Source: Diogma glabrata (lineage: Eukaryota > Arthropoda > Insecta > Diptera > Cylindrotomidae). Taken from it: a stretch of DNA of 64,000 bases. Position 1 is the stretch's first letter. Each line of letters begins with the position of its first letter. The translations under genes were made by a program, and so were the position numbers. This document shows positions 1 through 11,310 of the stretch, piece after piece. The DNA lies in contig OY856187.1 of assembly GCA_963693315.1 (NCBI GenBank), positions 385,935,461-385,999,460 on the forward strand, given 5' to 3'. Below the pieces are notes generated by a model. That model did not search any database and was not told where the DNA came from. It saw nothing but the letters and a program-made list of their open reading frames with translations.

Positions 1-883
1 GAATCAAAAAATACTAATTCTTATCAATTCTATTTACCTCATCATGGAGTGGTCAAGGAAGCCAGCTCCACAACAAAACTTAGGGTTGTGTTTGACGCCT
101 CTGCGAAATCCTCATCTGGAAAATCATTAAATGATTTCTTGATGGTAGGACCAACAGTACAAGAATCTTTAATATCAATACTTCAACGGTTTCGGTTGCA
201 CAAAATAGTCTTCTCCGCTGATATTGTTAAAATGTATCGCCAGATATGGGTCGATAGGCAAGATGTTGACTTGCAGCGCATTATTTGGCATGAGAGTTTT
301 ATTCAACCACTACTAGAATACAGATTGCTAACAGTAACGTATGGTACAGCAAGTGCACCATACTTAGCTACAAAGGTTTTATGTAAATTGTCAGAAGAAA
401 ATGCAGAACGTTATCCAAGTGCAGCAAAGATGATCAAACATAACTTCTATGTGGATGACTTGATGTCGGGTTGTGACAAAGAGGAAGAAGCTAAACAACG
501 AATCACTGATATTACCACAATCTTAAGCTCAGCCGGCTTTCAATTGCGTAAATGGGCGTCAAACAACCCAGATGTGTTAACGGCGGTCCCAGAAGAATTT
601 CGAGATGTACAACAATTATTAATACCATCTGATGCAAGTTTAAAGATTTTAGGAATTCATTGGCATCCAATAAAAGATGTATTTGTATTTAATGTTAAAT
701 TAAATTGTTTGTCAGTTATAACTAAACGCTCTATTTTATCAGAGGCATCCAAAATCTTTGATCCGCTTGGATGGGTTGCTCCTGTAATTATTAGAATAAA
801 AATATTTTTCCAGAAACTATGGCTTCTTAAAATAGATTGGGACGATTGTCTACCAGCAGATTCGTCTTTACAATGGTCAATAT
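1..883 (+). pseudogene. pol: BEL/Pao pol, reverse transcriptase part (5' end outside window)
   Basis: The frame is open from base 1, so the gene starts upstream of the window. It encodes the reverse transcriptase of a BEL/Pao LTR retrotransposon. Visible family marks are LPHHGVVK near bases 37-60, the block KLRVVFDASAKSSSG, and the catalytic box YVDDLMSG near bases 445-470. The frame runs intact to base 883, where an inserted element interrupts it; the protein continues in the same frame at 1340. The apparent extension past 883 to a stop at 1018 is read from the insertion. A GTG at 49 is not a real start. Family assignment is by motif recognition and is firm. Confidence 0.93.
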
Positions 884-1335
884 TGTTGTGTAAACCTACC
901 ACCCATTACTGTGCTACACATGTAATTATATGTCAATTATATTCCATATTAAAATTAAGTTCATTTATAACTCTAGTTCTTTTTGATATAAATAAAACTG
1001 AACATTGTAAAAAGATCTAGATCTAATAAAAGGTCCATTAAAAAAGGATCCAATCAGTTTTAAATAACAATAACTAAATTATAATTATATTAAATTTCAA
1101 ATATAAAACATTAATAAAAGTGAAACTAATGTAATGTATAAATGTTCACAATTGAGAACATTTCATTTTTTTCACCTTGAAAGTTCATTAAATAATATAG
1201 TATCGCTAATGATTATTATTATAATTAATTTCTAATAAATGAAATAAATATTGTGAAGCTGATGTAAAACAAGTGTTTCCAATTCGAGAACGTTCTATCC
1301 AAGGTGATCAAACCATTATTATTTTATACACAACA
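884..1335. mobile_element. 452-bp insertion in BEL pol, solo-LTR-like
   Basis: The ends are inverted repeats, TGTTGTGTA at 884-892 and TACACAACA at 1327-1335. The insertion is flanked by a 4-bp direct repeat ATAT (880-883 and 1336-1339). Removing it with one ATAT restores the pol reading frame exactly. TG...CA ends with a 4-bp duplication suggest a solo LTR; a MITE is the alternative. It has AATAAA near 992 but no coding region. Confidence 0.8.
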
Positions 1336-1339
1336 ATAT

Positions 1340-2272
1340 TACGCAATGATCTTGAGCGTTTATCAGCTATTGAAATACCGAGATGGTTGAAAACAAAAAA
1401 TGGCGAGTTTGAATTGCATGGGTTTGCGGATGCTTCAGAAGATGCCTACGCTGCCGTTGTATTTTGCAGAAATATCAATCTTGATGGCCCAATTACAGTT
1501 AATCTGATCACATCAAAAACCAAGGTGGCGCCTTTAAAACAAATTTCCATCCCGAGATTAGAGTTATGTGCTGCGTCACTGTTAACTAAGTTGTTAAAAT
1601 CCACAAAAGAAATATTGGTCATTGCGGATTCGCAGATTTTTGCATGGACCGACTCTACCATCGTCTTGTCTTGGTTGTCTTGCCATCCGCGTCGATGGAA
1701 AACTTTTGTGGCAAATCGAACATCTGCGATCCTAAATGATACTTCAAGAGCCCAGTGGAGTCATGTTCAATCAAGAGACAATCCGGCAGACTGTGCATCA
1801 CGTGGAATTGCTTCAGGTGAAATAATAAACAATCAATTGTGGTGGCACGGACCAGCTTGGTTAAGCAAAGAGCGAGAATATTGGCCACCCCAAATGGAAA
1901 TATGTAAGGTGTCAAACGAAGCAACTAATATAGAAGAAAAATTGATAACCGTCAAAGGACATCTAATAGTTGAAAACTCATCAATTTTTGAAGACATGTG
2001 TGCCAAGTTTTCAAAATTTTACACACTTACTGCAGTATTAGGTTGGATACTAAGAATTAAGTACAATGGTTCCATGCATAATAAGATCAGATTAAAATAT
2101 TTAAAGGCTTCCGAATTACAATTGGCGGTATCGAAAATTATACGTCACGTTCAACAGCAAGATTTTGGTGATGAAATCAAATTACTTTCATCAAGGAAGG
2201 CACTTTCTAATCTCAGTAAGATACGAACATTGAATCCGTTCATTGATGACGATCAGATTTTACGAGTGGGAG
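1340..2272 (+). pseudogene. pol: BEL/Pao pol, RNase H-like and connecting part
   Basis: This continues the reverse transcriptase frame across the first insertion. It begins RNDLERLSAIEIPRWL and carries the BEL-type RNase H block HGFADASEDAYAAVVF near 1420, the segment SIPRLELCAASLLTKL near 1545-1590, and FAWTDSTIVLSWL near 1637-1675. WSHVQSRDNPADCASRG follows near 1755-1805. All are typical of the region between RT and integrase in BEL pol. The frame is open until the second insertion at 2273. Bases 1273-1339 of the same frame are insertion or duplicated target, not pol. Confidence 0.93.
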
Positions 2273-2542
2273 TGTTGTGTATACCATACCTTACTTACTA
2301 AATATATATGTATGTGTATACCACACTTTTTTTGTTTTTACGATCAGAGCTTAAATGAAAGCAAAAGAAGAATACAAAATTCATTCCAGTTCTGATCGTC
2401 ATCTTAGTAAGAACAAATAAAATGCTAAACAAGTTAAATAAAATGTTAAATATTTAATATAAATTTAAAAAGTGTTTTAGTTGAATGGATTTATTCCTAG
2501 TTCAGTCTGTGACTAAAATCCTATGTGAATACTCACCCAACA
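2273..2542. mobile_element. 270-bp insertion in BEL pol, solo-LTR-like
   Basis: It starts TGTTGTGTATACC and ends CACCCAACA. The flanks are a 4-bp direct repeat GGAG (2269-2272 and 2543-2546). The 5' end matches that of the 884-1335 insertion, so the two are probably related. Removing it with one GGAG keeps the pol frame. No coding sequence is visible. Confidence 0.75.
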
Positions 2543-2546
2543 GGAG

Positions 2547-3736
2547 GACGACTTCAAAAATCATTTGCATCGTTTAATACAAAACATCCGATAATTTTGT
2601 CATCTAAAAATAACGTCACACGGCTAATAGTAGAAGAGCTCCATCTCAAATATTTACATGCTGGGCCTACTTTGCTAAAAAATATTATCATGCAGAAATA
2701 TTGGATTGTTGGTTGCAGAAATTTGGTGAGGTCAGTTACAAATAAGTGTGTTACATGTGTACGTTATCAACAAAGGGGATCAGAACAAATGATGGGAGAT
2801 CTGCCAAAGTCAAGAGTAACTTTTATACGCCCGTTTTTAAAAACTGGCGTAGATTATGCTGGACCACTAACCCTTAAATTATTGAAAGGACGAGGTCAAA
2901 GGACTTTTAAGGGTTATGTCTGTTTGTTTGTGTGTTTCAGCACTAAGGCGGTTCACATTGAACTGGTTAGTGATCTAACAACAGACTCATTTTTGGGAGC
3001 ACTTCGAAGATTTACGTCACGTCGTGGTATTCCCACGGATATACATAGTGACAATGGCACCAATTTTATCGGTGCTAATAAGGAGTTAAAATTAATATAC
3101 GAATTTATAAAATCAAATAATAATACAATTTCTCATTTTTGTTTAAGAGATCATATCACCTGGCATTTTAACCCTCCTTCCGCCCCACATTTTGGAGGTC
3201 TGTGGGAAGCAGCCGTTAAAGCAACCAAATTTCATATGAAGAGAGTTATCGGTAGTCAAATCCTGACTTTTGAAGAGATGAGTACTCTTCTAGTACAAAT
3301 TGAGGCAGTTTTGAATGGCAGACCAATATGTTCAAATTCAGCAGATGAACTTGATGCGCTTACGCCGTCTCATTTCTTGATTGGTCATTCTAGCACTTTA
3401 GTCCCTGATGCAGACTTAAAGGAAATCAAAATGTCAAAACTCTCTAGATGGCAGCTTGTGCAACAAATGTTTCAGCACTTTTGGTTACGTTGGCACAAGG
3501 AATACCTAACAGCACTTCAGCAACGATACAAATGGCAAACTAAAAATCAAAATTTAAAGATTGGTGATATTGTTTTAATAAAGGAAGAAAATTTACCCCC
3601 AAATAAATGGTTATTAGGACGAATTACAACAGTTTATCCCGGTGATGATAAAATAGTAAGAGTGGTGTCATTGAAAACAACCACTGGTATGATGAGAAGA
3701 CAAGTTCACAAATTATGTGTTCTTCCAGTTGAATGA
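2547..3736 (+). pseudogene. pol: BEL/Pao pol, integrase part
   Basis: This is the C-terminal third of the same pol protein. An H2C2 zinc-binding region lies at about 2640-2765 (HLKYLHAG, then NKCVTCVR). The integrase core follows with DYAGPL near 2852, HSDNGTNF near 3046, and PHFGGLWEAAVKATK near 3185-3225, giving the D, D and E residues. The BEL-type tail FLIGH and the final VHKLCVLPVE end in TGA at 3734-3736. It integrates the cDNA copy into the genome. The segment has no internal stop. The two insertions described above are the only breaks seen in the part of pol that lies in the window. Confidence 0.93.
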
Positions 3737-3750
3737 AGTTGGCACTTCAT

Positions 3751-4301
3751 GGTGGGCGGAATGTTTAGAATACTATATATTATTTATTTCACTTAACTAA
3801 AAATTTCTTTGTTACAACATTTTTGCTCGTTAATGTTAAATGTAAATTTATTTATAAAAAATCAAATTAGTATCATAAAATTAACTGTAATATTTAATGC
3901 TAACATGTATTGTAATTAGAGTTTTGGTTTTTGTAAAATTATTATTATAAATCACTTTTTCTCGTTGTACTTCAAATTATATTTGTAATTAGAAAAATTC
4001 AGTGTTTCAAAATTTATTACCACATCAATCAACATAATTGGCTCTCTCGTACTTATTATTTTGAATATATAGAATTGAATGAAAAACTCAGATTTTTTTA
4101 TTTAATGAGAAAGTACATAGGATAGGATTAAACACGGAAAACCACATCAGACCAGTCGCCTTTACCACATTGTTGATGCGGTATTGAATATATTCCTTCA
4201 ATGCACTGGTGGTTGTGGACTTATTGCCATAGATATTTGACAAGAATTGCCCCATAAAAACTATATTGGTGTTAAATTACTTATATAAAACGAGAGATTA
4301 C
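3751..4301 (+). repeat. Probable polypurine tract and 3' LTR of the BEL element
   Basis: The pol stop is followed by a purine-rich tract GGTGGGCGGA (3751-3760). A TGTTTAGAATAC start at about 3762 has the form of an LTR. The rest is AT-rich and noncoding. The 5' LTR is outside the window, so the LTR end cannot be fixed; the ATTACA near 4301 is only a guess. Confidence 0.55.
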
Positions 4302-4387
4302 ACGACCTGGAATTAACTCATGAATTAAGTAATTTTTTCACAGATTTTATGTCATTTGGCAGCATTTTATTGGTACAACATGTTATT

Positions 4388-5822
4388 TTTTTTTTTTTCA
4401 ATAAGAAGTGTTGTGTAGTAGGAATTACAAAATGTGTCAAACAACACATAGATACCTTTTAAGACTTAGGTCCCACAACAACATGCGTCTTGAGGTATAG
4501 GTCGACGCTTTTTAAATCTTTGTGGATTGAAAGCACTCGAGACTATTGATTCGGGCAAAGCATTCAATGTGTACGATGTGCGCACAAAGAAATCCCTTTG
4601 CATTCTATTACTATGACAGTGAGTAATCTCGACAGTTCGACCGCCCGCACACAGCGATTGACGAGTAAAACGGTGAAAAACATATGTCTGAGGCATTATG
4701 GACCTGATTTCATCCGAGCACTGCTGGTGACGATATTTATTAAAAAACAACGAGATCAGCAACAGTGCGATGATGTTGCAGGGAATCAAGACCTAATGTT
4801 AAATCTCGATCACCAACAATTCCTATAGCTCGCTTTTGAACAGAGTCCAAAAGAGCCAGGATAGTAACAGATGCAGCGCCCCAAACTTGACAGCAGTACT
4901 CCATACAGGGACGAATATAGGACTTTTAAATGTGGAGTAATTGATGCGAAGTAAAATATTTTTTACATCTATTGAGGAGGCCGAGTTTTCTTGACGCGCT
5001 CTTTGCCATGGCCATTATATGATCGTTCCAGAGTAAGTCATTGGATATTGTGACTCCCAATAAACGAATGCTTTCACATTCGCGTATTTGGTCGTCACAC
5101 ATATTAATTGAAATATCGTTGGGAAACTCGGTCTTTGATCTGGAAACAATCAATAGCTGTGTTTTGGTGGAATTAAAATTGACCAAATTTTTGTCACCCC
5201 AATCGGCGACTTTTTTTAGGTCCTCGTTTACATTTATGGCAGCGTCTCTCCGGACGGGATTTATTCGTTCTTGCATTTTACCCTTTGAATATAGGGGGAC
5301 GAATGACTTGTGCAGTGTACTATCATCTGCAAAACTATTTATTGGGTTACTGGTGATTTGTAACAGTTTGTTGATATAAATTAAAAATAAAGTGGGAGAT
5401 AAAACTGAGCCTTGGGGTACACCAGCGTTAATTAATTTGGACTCAGAAGAAAAGCCATCTATAGATACCGAGATGTATCGGCTAGACAGGAAATTTTGAA
5501 TCAACTTCACGACTGTGGGATGAAAACCGTACGCAACGAGCTTGTTGATCAAGTTGGCATGCCAAATTCGATCAAATGCTTTTGAGATGTCTAATGCGAT
5601 CACGTACGTTTCACCACCTTTCTCAAGTATGCTATTCCAAATATGTGCCACATAGTTCAATAGATCGGTTGTTGATCTTTTGTTTCTAAAACCGTATTAG
5701 CTGTCAGATATCAAATGGTTGTCTTCCAAAAATTTGGATATGTGTGAATTAATATAGTGCTCGTATATTTTAGACATGACTGGGAGTAAGGCTATTGGTC
5801 TATAATTAATGTTATGAAGGGT
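4388..5822 (-). pseudogene. 5'-truncated Jockey/CR1-type LINE
   Basis: On the minus strand the sequence begins inside the RT domain (NYRPIALLPVMSKIYE near 5.8 kb). It continues through AFDRIWHANLINKLVAYGF, the box GVPQGSVLSPTLFLIY, and the catalytic SFADDSTL near 5.33 kb. The C-terminal end has FFVRTSYTLNALPES near 4.55 kb. A short 3' UTR ends in an A-tract, seen as T's at about 4387-4398. Breaks are a stop in place of a glutamine codon near 5.69 kb, a frame loss near 4926 after LLHI (the frame resumes with MEYCCQVWG), and another shift before 4.79 kb. Endonuclease and ORF1 are missing. A 20-bp tandem duplication sits at its 5' edge (5803-5842). Confidence 0.85.
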
Positions 5823-6275
5823 AATATAATGTTATGAAGGGTAATTCAAACTCCATGATTGGAATTCAAACCACTGTCCCTCAGACATCAAATTTAACTT
5901 CACAGAAATTTTTTATAGTTGTTTTCATTTTTCCTTTACACATAATTTCTTATACTCAATCCATAGTCATCATCTACTATAGTTTCCGTTAAAAAAATTA
6001 TTATCCTAAAATAGTTGTGTGATATTTCCCAATGTGATTTCCTATATTCAATCGTTAATTGCTATAGGGTTAGCATAAAACAATTGTACAGTATCATTAA
6101 TTTGTAGTTCCGCTATTCCCATGTAGATATCCTACAATCGTTATATAATCCAAGTTTCTGTTTATAATTATTTCCCAATTTTTAGTACAGATTAATAGTG
6201 AAGACACTTAGTGGGGAGGAATAATTAACGAAAGATAAAAAAAATTTATTCACCACGATCGTTATTTTGTTTGCC

Positions 6276-6283
6276 TATAAATA
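6276..6283 (+). promoter_or_regulatory. TATA box of family H copy 1
   Basis: TATAAATA lies within CCTATAAATACGC. The same box in the same relative position occurs in copy 3 (33138-33145) and copy 4 (47066-47073). Conservation between diverged copies supports a Pol II core promoter. Confidence 0.6.
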
Positions 6284-6692
6284 CGCCTAGCCGCGTATAG
6301 AGGCTCTCTTATTCGATTGTCATTTTTGGAAATCAGCTGATTTTCAATTTTTGACGTCTGACAATAAATAAAGAAAATTTTTCAATTTGGTTCTCACATG
6401 ATTTTGTGTATTTTTTTGTGGGGTATGTTTTTATTTATGCTAGCTCATAAGTGAACTGAAGGAAAAAAAATCGAAACGAAGTATAACAAAAAAAAATTAG
6501 AAAGCTTAAAAGTGAGTGCATTGTTTTCTTTGTACCAACCCGACCCAGTTATAACACCAAGCATAATAATACAAATAAAACCACGGTGCTAAAAAGGGGC
6601 AGTTTAACCTGGTTATTGTTTTAGTTTGGGCCGAGGAACATGACGGGTTAAGGCGGATACCACGAGTTGGAGGAGCGGGAGTTATTCACATC

Positions 6693-6703
6693 ATGTGGTG
6701 AGT
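6693..6703 (+). promoter_or_regulatory. ATG joined to a splice donor, family H copy 1
   Basis: ATGTG is followed by GTGAGT, a consensus donor. Equivalent sites are ATGAG/GTGAGT at 34570-34580, ATGCG/GTGAGT at 47743-47753, and ATGG/GTGAGT on the minus strand at 28858-28849. The sequence around them has diverged but this junction is kept. Confidence 0.55.
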
Positions 6704-7460
6704 CCTAATCTACTGTTATTTACAGGTATGAATGATTATGGGTGTATGCAGGTGTATGAGTGTGTGAATGTGGATGTGTGGATGGGAATAGCCCTATATG
6801 TAGAACTAATTTTGCATTTAACAATCATAAGATTTATTGTCAAGTAATTATTTAAATTTTTCTTGGGAAATACTATTAGTTGATTTTCAATATAACTAGG
6901 CATTGGACCGCAATTAGACCGCGTGTCTTATAACGGTAGTGTGGGTTGTATGACTACAACAAATAAATTATTCTTATATAACAGTTGTAGTCGATAAACC
7001 GGTAAGTTAATATACTTTGTTGTATTGAATTATTATTTTTTTGTGATTGGCTTGATCTAAAATTAAAATAAATTAAAGTGTTTTATTGAACATTATTTGG
7101 CAGACTAAGGAGGCTACCTTAATCTGAGAATTGTTTGATAATACAATATAGTATTCCACCAGACAACAACGATTGTTAAAACAATTTAATTTTATAATCA
7201 CGATAGAGAAGAAAAATTCTAGAAATGATTGCAACATCACTTCAAAGTCTATCTTTCGATAGCTTTGATCACATCTGCAGTTATTTAGCGTTAAGTGATG
7301 TGCATAAACTACTGCTCCTCTATAATTTTTTTATAGTTACTCTCCGAACAATATAGGGTATGATAAAATCAAGATTAGAGTGAACCGCCTTGATTGCCAC
7401 GCTACTTCTTTTGCAACTAAGTAACAAAAATTCCTGCAAGGTGAAACTTACTTCGGCACA

Positions 7461-7895
7461 ATGGAGTTAGTTGAAATGAAAATAACAGAGTTATTAAAAG
7501 AATTTTTGGCCAAATGTGGACCTCCTCTAAGAAGCATCACGTCTGAATCTGACGACTCTGATAATGTACGTATTTCGGCACTCGTACAACTATTTGCCTA
7601 TCTACACGATATTCGTATGCTTAAAATACAATCAGTTAAAATCAACTTTGTGAAAAACTAGCAAATAAAGAATTTGGGTCAGCAAGAAATTATGAAGACA
7701 TGTGTTGTAAACAAAAAAAAAAGGGGAAAAAAACGGAACAACTGGACCGAAATTGTTATGTGTCGACCAAGTTGCGATATGATACAATTTTGTCTTGAAC
7801 CCTTGCTGAATCAAGTAACGTCAACAAAAGCTCTAAGTTTAACCGATTTCAATACTGGAGATATCGTATGGATGATGTGGTGTATGAAGGTACGT
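7461..7895 (+). other. Degenerate exon-like frames inside family H copy 1
   Basis: A 66-codon frame begins MELVEMKITELLKEFLAK at 7461. A second frame ends SLTDFNTGDIVWMMWCMK at 7890, directly before GTACGT, which could be a splice donor. The FxxGDIVW string resembles the start of a PWWP domain, but too little follows to name one. I do not recognise the protein. It could be a decayed gag-like gene or a captured host exon. Confidence 0.3.
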
Positions 7896-8191
7896 GTCTT
7901 TGTGCGGGTGTGTGTGAGCGTGTGAGTGTGCATGTGAGAGCGCATGCAGTACGAAAGTGTGTGAATGGGCGAAAATCATGGGGTTGGACGCGGTGATCGC
8001 GGTTCTTTTCATGCAAAGGGGTCGCCAGAGTCTACTCATCTCACTTAGTTTTTTTTTTTTGATCCGTCTTTATTCGAAATACGCGTACTATACGATTATT
8101 TGTGTTGAAGGTGTTCTTCTTTCGATCCCATAGGCTGTAGCTAGTCTGGGGCCAAAAATAATCTCATCCAGGTGCACGGCCTGCTATGCCA

Positions 8192-8212
8192 CTTCATTGG
8201 TTAACAATGAAG
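8192..8212 (+). repeat. Terminal hairpin of family H copy 1
   Basis: CTTCATTG (8192-8199) pairs perfectly with CAATGAAG (8205-8212) around a GTTAA loop, 15 bases before the 3' end. Confidence 0.7.
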
Positions 8213-8227
8213 CAGGGCTTCATTACA

Positions 8228-8899
8228 AACATGTCGTGTGCATAATTATCATCTATTTTAAGTCAAAAAAATATCATTCCGAGCTCTCGAGGACCCATCA
8301 CTTCACAATATAAACGCTAATCGACTCAAGGTCTACGTGTTCTTTTCTTGCGTGAGTGCTAATTAATAATCAAATGTGAAACAGGTCTCGCAAGTTGATT
8401 AGTAAATTGCCGTAATCAAGGCGTTATACGGCTAATTCTTATGATCAGATAGGCTGGGAGTTCATTCAAATACCAAAGTTAGAAGCTGAGTCGTCTGGAT
8501 ATCAGGCGACCTCATGGTGTTATTTGCCTAATCCACGTATTGCGGCTCTCAGCATAGATATACATTGGTTTTTCTTCACTCTCCGTGAGAATTAAAAGAA
8601 ACAATAAAACCAAAATAAACATATGAAGAAAAGCTAGTTGTCGATCTCTAATAGCACTGCAGTTGTCAACACTTAGTGCACTGCAAATCAGGATATACAT
8701 TCGTTAATGTTGCTGGTCTCTAAAAGTCTACTAAGCTTTCTTAGCTGTCATACAATAACAGAAGGAAAGTATGGTAAGCATGTAAACGGTTACAGACAAA
8801 CTGGACTAAAATAATTATGTTTCCAAAAGTTCTTAACCGACCGAAGGTTATGGAAACAAAGTCTTTAAGCAATGTGATAAAATATCAGCTATTGGAAGT
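8228..8899. other. Gene-free stretch
   Basis: I see no credible coding region, RNA gene or repeat here. The short minus-strand frame at 8512-8700 has no recognisable feature. Confidence 0.5.
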
Positions 8900-10330
8900 T
8901 GTTATAGATAGAGCAAAAATAATGGCAGTCTCACGCCTTAACATTAACTGAAAGGAGTTAATAACAGCAATCATGGTTCAATCTCAGTCTACAGAGATGG
9001 TGGTTACTGGTTAGAATCAAAATCATATCAAATTTATAGCATGTGCCCATTTTGAATCTTTGACAATGCACCAGAAGACAATCGGTCTTCTAGACGAGGT
9101 TTGGCCATGTGACAAACTGGAAATGGTCAATATTGAGAATATATCATGTTGACCTAGAACTCATGATTCAACCACTGCAAAAATTATATCCCACCCTCTA
9201 AAATATAGAAATTTAGAGCTTGATACATACAACTGGAGGATAATTAAGCTTAAGGCTTCCAACAATAAAAGCAGAACAGCTATCATTTTTATTACAAAAG
9301 GAGTTGTGACTCAACTGTCTAAATGCGACAGAGAAATATACATTGGATTTGGAACAGTCACCTTGAAAGTATATAAAAATGATGAGGGTGAGTATAAGAC
9401 AGGGATGCCTAAATCGATTGACAGTTTTAGAGAATTGATACCGATAGTGGCGCCTGCACTACAAACATGGAGTTTTTTTTAACGATGGGAGCTTTCAAAC
9501 GCTCTAATGAGTACTATCTTCCCTCAAGGGAAACGTCATTACTCTCGTCAAGATTTATTACTCTTGTATAAATTTAAAATTTCTTAAAGTCAATATACAC
9601 CACTATAAAGCTGTTACTGCTCAAAATGACAGGAGAGGAGCTAGATGTTGTCTTAATCCAATCTTGGATTTTCCATAACCGGGTAATTGAACTCTACTAA
9701 AATTAACAAACTGTTGTTTATAAAAAACGCTAGCAAATTTCAATCTTGGAATTCTGGTTAAACGCAAACTCAAAATTTTCTACTTATGGACCATGGCGAT
9801 GCAGTCGTAATGGAAGAGGCCTGAAGCACAATAACCAAACGATTTGATTCATATCGGCTTACACACCGTATAACTGGGTCCTTTACCCCTGATGTTGTTA
9901 AAAATCTAGTTACAGATGCTCATAAACGAAAAGTCGAAATGACCTTTGGATGCGATGCATTAACGCACAATACGATTTGGGCATCCAATCGTGACACAAT
10001 GTAAAAGATACGTTACTTCTATATTTATTTTCAACAGAAATCTGTTCTGATTTGCAATGTGAACAATAAACCCACCTTTATAACCTACATGTAGACAATA
10101 AGTGTTGGATCTCACTTTTGCCTCTGTTTTCATGTCCAACAGAGTATTTCTCTGAGGAGCGTCTGAAGAACACTCCTTTTCTGATCTTCATTATCTGTAA
10201 GTCGAAAAGGACATCGGGTCTCATAAACAGCCCAGCTTTAGAAACAAGAAACAGACCTTTAGAGGTTCTAGGTGACTCACTCTCAATTTCAGTTCCTAAA
10301 ACTCCTTAATCTACTCGCAACTTGGATTAA
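8900..10330 (+). pseudogene. LOA-type LINE remnant (ORF1 DUF4780 part and endonuclease part)
   Basis: The reading is scattered over several frames with many stops. ORF1 traces of the DUF4780 type are KLEMVNIENIS near 9115-9150, then LELDTYNWRIIKLKASN near 9215-9265 and CDREIYIGFGTVTLKVYK near 9325-9380. The endonuclease trace follows with VEMTFGCDALTHNTIWAS near 9935-9990, then ICNVNNKPTF near 10050-10080, LDLTFASVFMSN near 10105-10142, and a degraded SDHR-like block near 10180. The order matches the larger copy at 11.2-15.5 kb. It is clearly dead and older than that copy. Confidence 0.6.
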
Positions 10331-11190
10331 CTGGTGCATACATTGAGTGATTTTACCGCGAAAAAAGACCAAACGACAATTCCATAGGACAGTCCCTAAA
10401 AAAAAAAATTAAATAGGAACTGAGAAATGCGAAGAATGATTTTTGAAGGCACTACTGCAATGAAATAAAATGGCCTTCTGAGGCATCAGCCTGCAACCAT
10501 CGTTGTTTTGTTCTGCCCAGGTAGCTAATCTCTTGATTATTGTAACTCGTAGAGAGAGCTTGAATAAAAATGCTGAGAGTTTCAGCCCAAATAGGTATCT
10601 TCTTGATGAAGCTATAATAGAAAAGCTTATTAAACCAAATAATAGAAAAGTAAGTAATATTCCACAAGTGTTTATCTCTTTATTCTATTTATAAACTTTC
10701 ACTTTTTAAATGTAAGATAAAAATTAATAAACTTATTAAACTTTATAATTGTTTTTTATTGTTCACTGTTTGAAACTTTACAATTTGTAATGAATTGGAT
10801 ACAAAAGCATCTGTCTTATATACTAAATATTTTACTAATCCATTAAAGAGTTTTTTGGTTTACAACCTTAATACAAGCATATAACTTATAAGTATATCCT
10901 AACATTAATTCTAGTACCTCTTTTGTTATAAATTCTAAAATATCCCTAATAAAACTGATTGCAGCCAAATGGCAATTATAATTAATTGATTTGATTTGAC
11001 ACTTGTTAATTGTCAAATAGCAAACAATAACAAGATAAGTATTAAGTAAATGATAATTCATTATAATATAAATATAATTATTTGTTTTCTATTTTTAGCT
11101 CTGCAATCAATATTTAAATTAATGGAACAACAAAAAAAAGTAGCAAACAAATCTAATCTAAACAATCGTCTTAAGCTATAAATTACGACC
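10331..11190. other. AT-rich gene-free stretch
   Basis: No supportable gene. The frames seen at 10452-10694 and 10843-11061 lack family motifs and have AT-driven composition. Confidence 0.5.
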
Positions 11191-11310
11191 GAGTGGTTAG
11201 TTGGCAATAAGTGGGACGAACGGAGCCGCCTGGACACCGGGCAAGCTCCAAGTGTATTTTGCCTTGCCAAGTTAACAGAGCTCTGACTTGGTCGACCTAC
11301 TTTCTCGTGA

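Larger units (their letters stand above)
5845..8227 (+). mobile_element. Family H element, copy 1
   Basis: This is one of four related elements in the window; see also 28428, 32242 and 46460. It has a TATAAATA box, then ATG directly followed by a splice donor (6693-6703), a GT-rich tract (6720-6790), and a central part with short frames. A second GT-rich tract (7890-7960) leads to the conserved blocks GGTCGCCAGAGTCT and CTGCTATGCC, a hairpin, and the tail CTTCATTACA ending at 8227. Bases 5850-6200 align by eye with the left part of copies 3 and 4. The left border is not resolved. No transposase or reverse transcriptase is present. Confidence 0.6.
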
